Assembly (NCBI RefSeq): GCF_947495665.1
Contig: NZ_CANLZV010000010.1
Location: forward strand, 62,001-126,000
From: an uncultured Sunxiuqinia sp.
Lineage (GTDB): Bacteria; Bacteroidota; Bacteroidia; Bacteroidales; Prolixibacteraceae
DNA length: 64,000 bases
Direction: 5' to 3'
Shown: piece by piece, positions 26,011 to 35,380 of the stretch
Position numbering within the stretch: the first letter of the stretch is position 1
Layout: every line of letters starts with the position of its first letter
Notes under the pieces: model-generated
Told to the model about the DNA's origin: nothing
Databases searched by the model: none
The model's input: the letters and a program-made list of their open reading frames with translations, nothing else
Made by a program: the position numbers and the translations under genes

Positions 26011-28881
26011 CTATAAAGCTAACTCTTTTTTTAGATACCTGGCCGTATATGACTTCCGGTTCTTTACCACTTCTTCGGGCGTTCCGGCACACAACAGTTG
26101 TCCGCCCCCTTTTCCGCCCTCGGGTCCCATATCAATAATATGATCGGCCACCTTGATGACATCCATGTTGTGCTCAATTACAATCACCGTGTTTCCCCGG
26201 TCAACCAGCCTGTTTAAGACTTCCAGCAACACGCGGATGTCTTCAAAATGCAAGCCTGTGGTTGGCTCATCCAAGATGTAAAGCGTTTTCCCGGTGTCTT
26301 TCTTGGCCAGCTCGGTCGCCAGTTTTACCCGCTGCGACTCGCCACCCGATAGGGTTGTGGATGATTGCCCCAAGGTGATATAGCCCAAACCAACTTCTTG
26401 CAGGGTTTTCAGTTTGTGCGCAATGGACGGCAAGTTTTCGAAAAACTCCACACCCTGGTTTATCGTCATATCCAGCACATCGCCAATGGATTTGCCTTTA
26501 TACCGAACCTCCAGCGTTTCGCGGTTATAACGCTTCCCGTTGCAGCTGTCGCAGTGCACATAAACGTCCGGCAGGAAGTTCATCTCAATCAGTTTCAAGC
26601 CTCCGCCCTGGCAGTCTTCGCATCGTCCGCCCTTTACATTAAAGGAAAAGCGTCCCGGCTTATAAGCCCTGATTTTGGCTTCGGGCAGCTGGGCAAACAA
26701 CGCCCGAATGTCGGAAAACACGCCGGTGTAAGTAACCGGATTAGAACGTGGTGTGCGCCCCAGAGGCGATTGGTCAACCTGCACCACTTTATCAATATTT
26801 TCCAGCCCTTCCAACTTCTTATAAGGCAAAGGATCCTTCACCGATTTGTAGAAATGCTGACTTAATATTGGCTGCAGCGTCCCGTTGATCAGGCTGGACT
26901 TTCCGCTACCCGAAACCCCAGTAATACAGATCAGTTTCCCCAAGGGAAATTCAACATTCACCGTTTTCAGGTTATTCCCCGAGCAGCCTTTTAACTTGAT
27001 GGATTTTCCACTTCCTGCCCGACGCGACTCCGGAACAGCAATTTGATGTTCGCCGTTCAGGTATTTGGAGGTTAACGTACCGGCTTTCAGCAAATGATCG
27101 GGCGTACCCGCGGCCACAACTTCGCCCCCATGCCTTCCGGCAAACGGCCCCATATCCACAATATAGTCGGCCGTAAGCATCATGTCTTTATCGTGCTCAA
27201 CCACGATAACCGAGTTACCAGTGTCGCGCAATTTTTGCAACGAATGAATCAGCCGCAGGTTATCGCGGTGGTGCAGTCCGATACTGGGTTCATCCAGAAT
27301 ATACAAGACATTAACCAGCTGGGAACCGATTTGGGTCGCCAGCCGGATTCGTTGCGATTCACCACCCGACAAGGTACGTGAAGTTCGATCCAGCGACAGG
27401 TACTCCAAGCCAACATCGACCAAGAAGCCCACCCGGTCACGAATTTCCTTAATGACTTCGGTACCGATTTTTTGCTGCCGGTCAGTCAATCGCTCTTCCA
27501 AATCCTGCAACCAAATACCCAGCTCACTGATATCCAGTTTGGCCACATCTGAAATGTTCCGGTTGTCAATTTTAAAATGAAGCGACTCTTTTTTCAAGCG
27601 CAGCCCGCCACAATCCGGACAGGTTTGTTCCTTGACAAATTGATCGGCCCACTTTTTCGCCTTTTTCGATGGGTTATCATCGCGCTGGCTGTTAATGTAT
27701 TTAATAACCCCTTCATAGCTCATCATATAATTGACCGAACTTCCGAGCGGGGAATTCTTCAACTGAATGCGTTCATTGGTTCCGTAAAGCACGACATTCA
27801 ATCCATCTTCCGGAATGTCTTTCACGGGAGTTTTCAGCGTAAAGCCGTACTTTTCGCCCAAGGCTTCAATCTGCCAAAAAATCAGGGTGTTTTTTTGCGC
27901 ACCAAGCGGAGCAATTCCGCCTTTAGCAATACTTTTATCCGGCTCAGGGATGATCTTTTCCAGATCAATCTCGGCCACCTGCCCCAGACCATTGCACCGG
28001 GAACACGCGCCCTGCGGCGAGTTGAATGAAAAGTTATGCGGTGCTGGCTCGGCATAGGAAATCCCAGAAGTGGGACACATCAGCTGTCGGCTGTAATATT
28101 TCATGTGGTCGGAGTTGTGCTCCATCACCAAAATAATCCCATGTCCCTGGGTCATGGCCGTTTGAACCGACTCTTTCAGTCTTTTCATGCTTTCCGGCTC
28201 CACTTCCAGCCGATCGACTACCACCTCGATGAAGTGATTTTTATAGCGATCCACTTTCATATTGGGCACCAGCTCTTTCACCTCGCCATCAATTCGAGCA
28301 TACAAAAAACCCTTGCGCCTGAACTGCTCAAACAGCTCGCGGTAATGCCCTTTCCGACCGCGCACCAAGGGCGCCATCACCAAAATTCGCTTGCCGGCAA
28401 AATTCTCCTGAATCAGTTTCAATATTTGGTCATCGGTATATTTCACCATCTTCTCTCCGGTTTCGTAGGAGAAAGCCTCGCCGGCACGCGCATACAGCAA
28501 ACGCAGGAAGTCATAAATTTCGGTAACCGTACCTACTGTGGAGCGGGGATTTTTGTTGGTGGTTTTCTGCTCAATGGAAATTACCGGACTAAGACCGGTA
28601 ATCTTATCAACATCGGGGCGCTCCATATTACCCAAAAACGACCGGGCATACGCTGAAAATGTTTCAACGTAACGCCGCTGTCCTTCTGCATAAATGGTAT
28701 CGAAAGCGAGTGAAGATTTCCCACTGCCACTCAGGCCGGTAATCACCGTGAGCTGGTTTCGCGGAATCTCCACATTTATATTTTGGAGGTTGTGAACCCG
28801 GGCACCGAGCACCACAACCTTTTCTTCATTCTCTAAGCGTTCTTCTTCCAGAACCGCTGTTTCTGTTTTCTGCATGTGCAT
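26011..28881 (-). CDS. uvrA: Excinuclease ABC subunit A
   Basis: The 956-residue protein is the damage-recognition ATPase of nucleotide excision repair. It has two ABC modules: Walker A TGLSGSGKSSLAFDTIYAEG and TGVSGSGKSSLINGTL; signatures LSGGESQRIRLATQIGSQLV and LSGGESQRVKLATELAKKD; Walker B YILDEPSIGLHH and YILDEPTTGLH. Zinc-binding cysteine pairs are present (CSRCNGLG, CPDCGG, CEDCQGGG and CDSCNG). Its ATG overlaps the stop of the lytic transglycosylase gene by one base (TAATG), so translation is probably coupled. The start at 28881 (MHMQKTE) or 28875 cannot be separated. Confidence 0.97.
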   Translation of the reverse strand: MHMQKTETAVLEEERLENEEKVVVLGARVHNLQNINVEIPRNQLTVITGLSGSGKSSLAFDTIYAEGQRRYVETFSAYARSFLGNMERPDVDKITGLSPVISIEQKTTNKNPRSTVGTVTEIYDFLRLLYARAGEAFSYETGEKMVKYTDDQILKLIQENFAGKRILVMAPLVRGRKGHYRELFEQFRRKGFLYARIDGEVKELVPNMKVDRYKNHFIEVVVDRLEVEPESMKRLKESVQTAMTQGHGIILVMEHNSDHMKYYSRQLMCPTSGISYAEPAPHNFSFNSPQGACSRCNGLGQVAEIDLEKIIPEPDKSIAKGGIAPLGAQKNTLIFWQIEALGEKYGFTLKTPVKDIPEDGLNVVLYGTNERIQLKNSPLGSSVNYMMSYEGVIKYINSQRDDNPSKKAKKWADQFVKEQTCPDCGGLRLKKESLHFKIDNRNISDVAKLDISELGIWLQDLEERLTDRQQKIGTEVIKEIRDRVGFLVDVGLEYLSLDRTSRTLSGGESQRIRLATQIGSQLVNVLYILDEPSIGLHHRDNLRLIHSLQKLRDTGNSVIVVEHDKDMMLTADYIVDMGPFAGRHGGEVVAAGTPDHLLKAGTLTSKYLNGEHQIAVPESRRAGSGKSIKLKGCSGNNLKTVNVEFPLGKLICITGVSGSGKSSLINGTLQPILSQHFYKSVKDPLPYKKLEGLENIDKVVQVDQSPLGRTPRSNPVTYTGVFSDIRALFAQLPEAKIRAYKPGRFSFNVKGGRCEDCQGGGLKLIEMNFLPDVYVHCDSCNGKRYNRETLEVRYKGKSIGDVLDMTINQGVEFFENLPSIAHKLKTLQEVGLGYITLGQSSTTLSGGESQRVKLATELAKKDTGKTLYILDEPTTGLHFEDIRVLLEVLNRLVDRGNTVIVIEHNMDVIKVADHIIDMGPEGGKGGGQLLCAGTPEEVVKNRKSYTARYLKKELAL

Positions 28882-29813
28882 TACTTTGTAAGTGTTCTGA
28901 ATCCTTCAGCCGGCAATTTGATTTCATAGGTTTTACCGGAGGTATTCGTCAGGTAGGCTTCGCGTAACCACGGATTCAGCATTTTCAGTATTTTATAATT
29001 GGTTTGGTGTTCCCGGGCAAAATCAGCAAAGTTGGCTACAGGTCCCGAAACCTGAATGGTTTTGGTGTTCCAGACGGGGTAGTAGTCATCCTCACTCACC
29101 TCAAATCCATAGGCCAAAGGATTCTCCATCACCAATTTCAACGCCAGAATCCGAAATACGTAACGGCTGGTCTCTTCTCCTAACAACAAATCGTAGTAGT
29201 TGTTTTCCTTTTGCCTTTCAATTTGGCGTCCCACAAAACTACGTCCGGCATTGTAGGTGGCTGCAACAGTCGTCCAACTGCCATATTTGGCATAGCTCTC
29301 GTGCAAGTAGGCACAAGCTGCATGCGTCGCTTTTTCAATGTGGTAACGCTCATCCACCTCACCGCTCACCTCCAGCCCATAATCCCGTGCCGTTCCTTTC
29401 ATAAACTGCCAAAAGCCAACAGCTCCTGCCGGAGATACCGCCTTAGGGTTAAAGCCACTTTCAGCCAGGGCCAGGTATTTAAAATCTTCGGGAATACTAT
29501 CGGCTTCCAAAATGGGCTCAATAATAGAGAAAAACCGAGGAGCCATTTTTATAAAGCGTAAGGTTTGCGAATGAAAATACGAATTGACCAGCAGTTCCCG
29601 ATCCAGACTTTCGTAGATGTCAAAAAGTTCCAACGGCACTTTTTCGCCGCAGAACGTGAGCGAATCCGGCACCTGAACAGCGCTATAATAATGCCGGGCC
29701 TCAGGCTCCGCAGCCTCCTCCGGATAGGTTGAAGATTCCAAAAACTGGTAAGCTACCAACACCACAACAACTAAGATCAAACTATACAACAATTGACTTA
29801 CAATCCGCTTCAT
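28881..29813 (-). CDS. Membrane-anchored lytic transglycosylase (MltD/SLT type)
   Basis: The 310-residue protein has one N-terminal membrane segment (MKRIVSQLLYSLILVVVVLVAYQF), then a GH23-type lysozyme-like domain: FKYLALAESGFNPKAVSPAG with catalytic Glu118, GAVGFWQFMKGTARDYGL, and ATYNAGRSFVGRQI. It cleaves peptidoglycan strands to 1,6-anhydro ends in the periplasm. The C-terminal 60 residues resemble a degenerate LysM-like tail. The frame extends 5 codons upstream to a TTG; the ATG at 29811-29813 is chosen. It heads an operon with uvrA, overlapping it by one base. Confidence 0.88.
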   Translation of the reverse strand: MKRIVSQLLYSLILVVVVLVAYQFLESSTYPEEAAEPEARHYYSAVQVPDSLTFCGEKVPLELFDIYESLDRELLVNSYFHSQTLRFIKMAPRFFSIIEPILEADSIPEDFKYLALAESGFNPKAVSPAGAVGFWQFMKGTARDYGLEVSGEVDERYHIEKATHAACAYLHESYAKYGSWTTVAATYNAGRSFVGRQIERQKENNYYDLLLGEETSRYVFRILALKLVMENPLAYGFEVSEDDYYPVWNTKTIQVSGPVANFADFAREHQTNYKILKMLNPWLREAYLTNTSGKTYEIKLPAEGFRTLTK

Positions 29814-29842
29814 AATCTTACTATTCAAAATTTACTAAACGG

Positions 29843-29874
29843 CAAAAATAATGCATTTGTAGCTGGCTTTCAAC
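29843..29874 (-). promoter_or_regulatory. Promoter of the lytic transglycosylase-uvrA unit
   Basis: On the minus strand TATTTTTG (29843-29850) matches the -7 box; GTTG (29871-29874), 20 bases upstream, is a near match to the -33 TTTG. Confidence 0.6.
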
Positions 29875-30093
29875 TTAATTAATCTGAAAAAACAAGATTT
29901 TGAATCAAATCGCCGCGATGGCTTAAATTACACAGCAACAAAGCATTTAGCACGACAATTAGATAAAAAAAGTAATTCCAAACCGAGTCCTCAAACATTT
30001 ACCGGACAACAGCTTACAGCTGACCGACTTTTTAAAGAATTCGCCACCAAGGCCATATTCCACATAAAACGACTCATTAAGAAGCGAATTAAT

Positions 30094-30101
30094 TAACTTT
30101 G
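30094..30101 (+). promoter_or_regulatory. Probable -7 box of the mannoside operon
   Basis: TAACTTTG matches TAnnTTTG and lies 28 bases before the GH92 start. No TTTG is found at the -33 position, so activation by another factor may be needed. The remaining 29851-30093 stretch shows only AT-rich sequence. Confidence 0.5.
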
Positions 30102-30129
30102 CGACTTAAAACTCTCAAATTCTACTACG

Positions 30130-32379
30130 ATGTCTAATAACGTTTTACGCTTAGCTATCCTGACTTTCATTTTAGCTTTGAGTGGTCTGGACACCGCTTA
30201 TTCGCAAGAAAAAAAATCGACGGATTGGGTAAACCCATTCATCGGAAGTACCAACTATGGAACAACAAACCCCGGAGCCATTGTTCCGCAAGGCATGGTT
30301 TCAGTAGTGCCCTTCAATGTTAGTGGATCGGCAAGCAACAAATGGGACAAAGATAACCAGTGGTGGTCAACGCCTTATTCGTGGGACAATCACTTTTTCA
30401 CCGGCTATTCTCACGTCAACTTAAGTGGTGTTGGATGTCCCGAGCTTGGTGTGATCCTCTTGATGCCAACCACCGGCAAAGTGGAAGCCAGCAATAAAGT
30501 TTATGGCTCTCGAATGACGGAGCAAAAAGCGTCGCCCGGCTTTTACTCCAACCACCTGGAAAAATATGACATTACCACAGAAGTAACCGCCAGCGCCCGC
30601 GTAGGACTGAGTAAGTTCAAATTCCCCGAAGGCCAATCCAACATACTGTTGGACTTGGGAACGGGATTAACCAACGAAAGCGGAGCAGCACTGCGGATTG
30701 TAAACAATCGTGAAATTGAAGGCTGGCGCATGACCGGCACATTTTGTTACAACGATGGAACTGAACGCCCGGTTTATTTTGTAGCCCGTTTTAGCAAGCC
30801 GGCCAAATCATTCGGAGCTTGGAAAAAGATGCCACAAATGACAGCCGAATCAGCTTGGTCTTCAACCGATGGTGCCTTCAAGTTCTATCCTGAATTTCAA
30901 GCACAGATGGCCGGCGACAGCATCGGTGCTTACATGACATTTGATACCGAAAGTAACGAAGAAGTATTGGTAAAAGTGGCTGTTTCGTATGTCAGCATTG
31001 AAAATGCCCGACAGAATATGGAGGTGGAAATGCCCGACTTCAACTTTGACCAAACACGCACAGCAGCCAAAGCCCAATGGGAAGAAGCGCTATCACGCGT
31101 ATCGGTAAAAGGTGGAACGGACGATCAGAAAACCATTTTCTACACGGCGTTGTACCACATGCACATTCACCCCAACGTAATTAATGACGTCAACGGTCAA
31201 TACCCTTTGATGGAGTCCTATGGAATTGGCGAAGTTAAAAAAGGCGATCGTTACACTGTTTTCTCACTTTGGGATACTTACCGGAACTTTCATCCACTGA
31301 TGAGCCTGATTTACCCCGAGCAACAGCTGGACATGGTGCGTTCGATGATTGCCATGTACGAAGAAAGTGGCTGGCTTCCGAAATGGGAACTTAACAGCAC
31401 CGAAACGCATGTGATGGAAGGCGACCCTGCCATTCCGGTAATCGTTGACACTTACCTTCGCGGACTAACTGATTTTGATACAGAATCTGTTTATGAAGCC
31501 ATGTATAAGTCGGCAACCACCGAAGGAGCCAAAAACAAGTTGCGCCCGGATATTGACGATTACCTGGCCAAAGGTTATGTGCCTTACACAACACCTTTCG
31601 ACAACTCGGTATCGCATGCCTTAGAATACTACATTGCAGACTGGAACCTAGCTCAGTTTGCGAAAGCTTTGGGCAAAGATGCAGACTACAAACGCTTCCT
31701 GGCTCAGTCGCTGCGTTACAAAGAATATTACGACAAGGATGAATTCCAGATGATTCGACCCAGAATGGCCGATGGCTCATTCTATCAAGATTTCGATCCA
31801 AAACAAGGAGAGAACTTTGAGCCAAGCCCTGGTTTCCACGAAGGAAACGCCTATCAATACACCTTTTGCGTTCCTCATGACATCAATGGACTCATGAAAT
31901 TGATGGGTGGAAAGAAAAAATTCACAAAAAAACTGCAGGGTATTTTTGACGATGGACACTACGATGTGGCCAACGAGCCCGACATCCATTACCCGTGGTT
32001 GTTCAACTACGTGAAAGGAGAAGAATGGCGCACCCAAAAAGAAGTGAGCCGCTTGCTAAACGAGCATTATAAAAATGCGCCGGGAGGAATTCCGGGGAAC
32101 GACGACTGCGGAACACTTTCAGCCTGGGCCGTCTACAGTATGATGGGCTTTTACCCTGTTTGCCCGGGTAATACCGACTACAGCATTGCTCAACCCGTTT
32201 TTGACGAAGTTAAAATTCGTCTGGATCAAAATTTCTATCCAGGCAAAGAACTCATCATCCGCACCAAAGGAGATGGAGAGTACATTCAAAAGATTAGCAA
32301 AGACGGGAAAAAGCTGAATCGTTATTTCATCAACCACAAAGAGCTTGTTTCAGGTGGTGTACTGGAAATTGAGAAATAA
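30130..32379 (+). CDS. GH92 alpha-mannosidase, secreted
   Basis: The 749-residue protein has a signal peptide ending DTAYSQ, then the N-terminal beta domain (STDWVNPFIGSTNYGTTNPGA) and the (alpha/alpha)6 domain of GH92 exo-alpha-mannosidases. The family motif GGIPGNDDCGTLSAW holds the catalytic-base aspartates, and FHEGNAYQYTF holds the catalytic-acid region. GH92 enzymes use Ca2+ and remove alpha-mannose from N-glycans or yeast-type mannan. Linkage specificity cannot be read from sequence by eye. It is first in an operon with an MFS importer (23 bases) and a GH130 enzyme, pointing to stepwise mannoside breakdown starting in the periplasm or at the surface. Confidence 0.92.
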   Translation: MSNNVLRLAILTFILALSGLDTAYSQEKKSTDWVNPFIGSTNYGTTNPGAIVPQGMVSVVPFNVSGSASNKWDKDNQWWSTPYSWDNHFFTGYSHVNLSGVGCPELGVILLMPTTGKVEASNKVYGSRMTEQKASPGFYSNHLEKYDITTEVTASARVGLSKFKFPEGQSNILLDLGTGLTNESGAALRIVNNREIEGWRMTGTFCYNDGTERPVYFVARFSKPAKSFGAWKKMPQMTAESAWSSTDGAFKFYPEFQAQMAGDSIGAYMTFDTESNEEVLVKVAVSYVSIENARQNMEVEMPDFNFDQTRTAAKAQWEEALSRVSVKGGTDDQKTIFYTALYHMHIHPNVINDVNGQYPLMESYGIGEVKKGDRYTVFSLWDTYRNFHPLMSLIYPEQQLDMVRSMIAMYEESGWLPKWELNSTETHVMEGDPAIPVIVDTYLRGLTDFDTESVYEAMYKSATTEGAKNKLRPDIDDYLAKGYVPYTTPFDNSVSHALEYYIADWNLAQFAKALGKDADYKRFLAQSLRYKEYYDKDEFQMIRPRMADGSFYQDFDPKQGENFEPSPGFHEGNAYQYTFCVPHDINGLMKLMGGKKKFTKKLQGIFDDGHYDVANEPDIHYPWLFNYVKGEEWRTQKEVSRLLNEHYKNAPGGIPGNDDCGTLSAWAVYSMMGFYPVCPGNTDYSIAQPVFDEVKIRLDQNFYPGKELIIRTKGDGEYIQKISKDGKKLNRYFINHKELVSGGVLEIEK

Positions 32380-32402
32380 AAGAATACAAAATACCAACGA
32401 AC

Positions 32403-33707
32403 ATGCGTTTTAATCAACTGAAAAAAATCCACCCTGCAGCCTGGATCCCTACCGTCTACTTTGGCATGGGACTTCCCTTTGCTGCTATTAATCAGGCTTC
32501 GCCATTGATGTATGAAAGCCTGGGCATTAGCGATGCGATGATTGCCTTTTGGACGTCGTTGCTTCTTCTGCCTTACACCTTGAAATTTTTATGGAGCCCG
32601 GTACTGGAAATGTTCAAAACAAAGAAACATTTTGTGGTAGCGACCCAGTTTGTAACCGGTGCCACCTTTGCTCTGGTAGCCTTTTCGTTACAATTGAATG
32701 AGTTCTTCACTTACTCCATTGCACTGCTGGCCGTGATTGCCCTGAGTGGGTCAACGCACGACATCGCCACCGATGGGGTGTACATGAATGTTTTATCATC
32801 GCAAAACCAGGCCCGGTATATTGGCTGGCAGGGAGCTGCCTACAACATCGCCAAAGTTTTAACAGCCGGTGGCTTGGTCTACTTGGCCGGAATATTGGAA
32901 AACACAATTGGGGCTGTTCATGGCTGGATGATTATCATGGTAATTTATGGAGCAACCATGATCCTGCTTGCCCTTTACCACACCCGGATGTTGCCCTCAG
33001 GAGGGGCTGCCACAGGGCAAGTCGATTCATTGAAAGAAGGCTTTCAAACCCTGTGGGATGTATTGCGAACATTTTTCCAAAAGAAATACATTGGCTGGTA
33101 CATCGCCTTCATCATCATCTACCGGTTTGCCGAAGGCTTTGCCGTAAAAATTGCACCCCTGTTCTTTAAAGCATCCATTGCTGATGGAGGACTTGGATTA
33201 AGCACTTCGAAAATTGGGCTTCTGTACGGGGTATTTGGGTCCGGAGCATTTGTTCTGGGGTCCTTGCTGGCTGGCTATTTCATTGCTGGCAAAGGATTGC
33301 GGAGATCGCTTTTTACCCTCATCTGCATCTTTAACTTTCAGTTTGTCGTATATGCCTTACTGGCTGTTTTTCGCCCGTCAAACATTTATTTAATCAGTTC
33401 TGCTGTTATTGTTGAATATTTTGCCTACGGCTTTGGGTTTGTCGGACTAACCTTATTTATGATGCAGCAAGTGGCTCCGGGAAAATACAAAATGGCTCAT
33501 TATGCTTTTGCTTCAGGCATTATGAACCTGGGTGTTATGCTGCCTGGTATGCTTAGTGGCTTTTTAAGTGATTCAATTGGGTACAAATCATTCTTTCTGT
33601 TTATTTTAGTGGCCATGATTCCGTCCTTCTTTGCTGCCCGTTTTGTTCCGTTCACCCATCCCGACAACAAAGAAGCAGAACCTCAAGAGATCGAAAATAA
33701 CGCATAA
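32403..33707 (+). CDS. MFS transporter (AmpG-like), probable mannoside importer
   Basis: The 434-residue protein has about 12 membrane segments, opening WIPTVYFGMGLPFAAINQAS, with LLPYTLKFLWSPVLEMF after TM2 and SGSTHDIATDGVYMN in the fourth segment region, a pattern of AmpG-like MFS members. It is an inner-membrane carrier without a sugar-porter signature. Position between GH92 and GH130 genes suggests it imports the disaccharide or oligosaccharide left by GH92 for cytoplasmic GH130; this is inference. Confidence 0.82.
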   Translation: MRFNQLKKIHPAAWIPTVYFGMGLPFAAINQASPLMYESLGISDAMIAFWTSLLLLPYTLKFLWSPVLEMFKTKKHFVVATQFVTGATFALVAFSLQLNEFFTYSIALLAVIALSGSTHDIATDGVYMNVLSSQNQARYIGWQGAAYNIAKVLTAGGLVYLAGILENTIGAVHGWMIIMVIYGATMILLALYHTRMLPSGGAATGQVDSLKEGFQTLWDVLRTFFQKKYIGWYIAFIIIYRFAEGFAVKIAPLFFKASIADGGLGLSTSKIGLLYGVFGSGAFVLGSLLAGYFIAGKGLRRSLFTLICIFNFQFVVYALLAVFRPSNIYLISSAVIVEYFAYGFGFVGLTLFMMQQVAPGKYKMAHYAFASGIMNLGVMLPGMLSGFLSDSIGYKSFFLFILVAMIPSFFAARFVPFTHPDNKEAEPQEIENNA

Positions 33708-33734
33708 TTTTAATCAATTAAAAAATACAAGACG

Positions 33735-34703
33735 ATGACTACACAACCTGCAATTCCATGGGAAAACAGACCGGAAGGGTCAACCGAGGTCATGTGGAGA
33801 TATTCTGCAAATCCAGTTATTGGACGCTACCACATTCCAAGCTCAAACAGTATTTTCAACAGCGCCGTTGTTCCTTTTGAAGATGGCTTTGCCGGCGTTT
33901 TTCGTTGCGACAACAAAGCGGTTCAGATGAACATTTTTGCTGGATTCAGTAAAGACGGTATCAACTGGGACATCAACCACGAACCAATTGAAATGGTTGC
34001 TGGAAACACAGAAATGATTGACTCCGATTACAAATACGATCCACGGGTCGTTTTTATCGAAGATCGTTACTGGGTAACTTGGTGTAATGGCTACCACGGA
34101 CCAACAATCGGAATCGCTTACACCTTCGATTTTAAAACATTCCACCAGTGCGAAAATGCCTTCTTGCCTTTCAACCGCAACGGCGTGCTTTTCCCTGAAA
34201 AAATCAATGGTCGCTACGCCATGCTGAGCCGCCCAAGTGATAACGGACACACGCCTTTTGGTGACATCTACATCAGCTACAGCCCGGATATGAAATACTG
34301 GGGAGAGCACCGCTGTGTGATGAAAGTTAGCCCATTTGAAAACAGTGCCTGGCAGTGTACTAAAATTGGAGCTGGATCAGTGCCAATTAAAACCAAAGAC
34401 GGATGGTTGGAGTTTTACCACGGGGTAATCAACACCTGCAACGGCTTCCGTTACTCCATGGGAGCAGCTTTGCTTGACCTGGAAGATCCATCCAAGGTAC
34501 TTTACCGCACACAACCTTACTTGTTGGCTCCAGCTGCGCCATACGAATTGGCTGGCGATGTGCCTAACGTGGTTTTCCCATGCGCTGCCCTAAACGATGG
34601 CGAGAAAATTGCTGTTTACTACGGAGCTGCTGACACGGTCGTGGGAATGGCTTTCGGTTATCAACAGGAAATCATCGATTTTATCAAGAATAACTCGTTA
34701 TAG
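33735..34703 (+). CDS. GH130-family mannoside phosphorylase or hydrolase
   Basis: The 322-residue protein has no signal peptide and is a five-bladed propeller of the GH130 type: [40 protein letters not shown], and [22 protein letters not shown]130 members are mostly beta-mannoside phosphorylases acting on Man-Glc, Man-GlcNAc or mannooligosaccharides, with some beta-1,2-mannosidases. A cytoplasmic enzyme after a GH92 and importer resembles the Bacteroides N-glycan pathway, where Man-beta-1,4-GlcNAc is phosphorolysed. The exact substrate is open. It ends the operon, followed by a strong terminator. Confidence 0.85.
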   Translation: MTTQPAIPWENRPEGSTEVMWRYSANPVIGRYHIPSSNSIFNSAVVPFEDGFAGVFRCDNKAVQMNIFAGFSKDGINWDINHEPIEMVAGNTEMIDSDYKYDPRVVFIEDRYWVTWCNGYHGPTIGIAYTFDFKTFHQCENAFLPFNRNGVLFPEKINGRYAMLSRPSDNGHTPFGDIYISYSPDMKYWGEHRCVMKVSPFENSAWQCTKIGAGSVPIKTKDGWLEFYHGVINTCNGFRYSMGAALLDLEDPSKVLYRTQPYLLAPAAPYELAGDVPNVVFPCAALNDGEKIAVYYGAADTVVGMAFGYQQEIIDFIKNNSL

Positions 34704-34748
34704 CTTACTGAAGAAACACTCCACCCATCTGGTGTTGGAGCAATAAAA

Positions 34749-34772
34749 AATCCGGCTGCAATCAGCCGGATT
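34749..34772. terminator. Bidirectional terminator
   Basis: A perfect 10-bp stem (AATCCGGCTG / CAGCCGGATT) with a 4-base loop is flanked by A and T runs on the two sides. It can end both the mannoside operon and the convergent outer membrane protein gene. Confidence 0.9.
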
Positions 34773-34801
34773 TTTTTATATCTCTTAGATTGCTTCAGGC
34801 A

Positions 34802-35272
34802 CTAAAAGCCCAGGCCCAGGTGAAGGCCCAAAGAGGCATGCGATTCTTCCTTTTCGAAGCCAAAGCCCAGCATGGGCCCAATATGAAACTCCCCAACCGT
34901 AAATTCATACAAAACTTCCAAGTGACCGGACAAGGCTTTGTGCGTTTCATCCTCTTCCTTGGCAAAACTATAGCCCGGCCCAATATTAACGGACAAACGC
35001 GGAAGAATACGGTAGTTCAGTAACGCCGTAATTGTATTGTGTGTATGTTCGTCCCATACCGATTCAAACCCAAGCCCAACCGATAAAGGACTGTGCGGGC
35101 GAATTCGATACAAGTAGTGCAGGTGCGTACCTAAAGCCAGGTCATACTCCGAAAGCAGGCTCGATCCTCCAACTCCAATGCCAATATGGTGACGATGGTG
35201 GTCGTGTTCATGCTCTTGCGCCAACGCTGCATTCGACAATAAAAGAATAAAGGCTAATAATTGAATTTTCAT
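34802..35272 (-). CDS. Small outer membrane beta-barrel protein with His-rich N-terminus
   Basis: The 156-residue protein has a signal peptide (residues 1-19, ending NAALA), then a histidine-rich mature N-terminus: six His between residues 21 and 29 (EHEHDHHRHH). The rest alternates short amphipathic strands (IGIGVGGSSLL, SVGLGFESVW, FHIGPMLGFGF) and ends in an aromatic residue (LGLGF), as outer membrane barrels do. I do not recognise the family. The His cluster suggests metal binding at the periplasmic face or cleft; this is inference. Single-gene unit. Confidence 0.75.
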   Translation of the reverse strand: MKIQLLAFILLLSNAALAQEHEHDHHRHHIGIGVGGSSLLSEYDLALGTHLHYLYRIRPHSPLSVGLGFESVWDEHTHNTITALLNYRILPRLSVNIGPGYSFAKEEDETHKALSGHLEVLYEFTVGEFHIGPMLGFGFEKEESHASLGLHLGLGF

Positions 35273-35336
35273 GCGAATATCTTGTTAAAATGTTGGTATA
35301 GAAACAATGGTTTTCATAAAAAGTTGCACAAAAAAA

Positions 35337-35352
35337 CCCGGTATAAACCGGG
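35337..35352 (-). terminator. Terminator of the lpx operon
   Basis: CCCGGT (35337-35342) pairs with ACCGGG (35347-35352) around a 4-base loop, followed by seven T on the minus strand, 28 bases past lpxA. Confidence 0.75.
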
Positions 35353-35380
35353 CTTCTTCTTCAATATTTTCAGGTACAAA

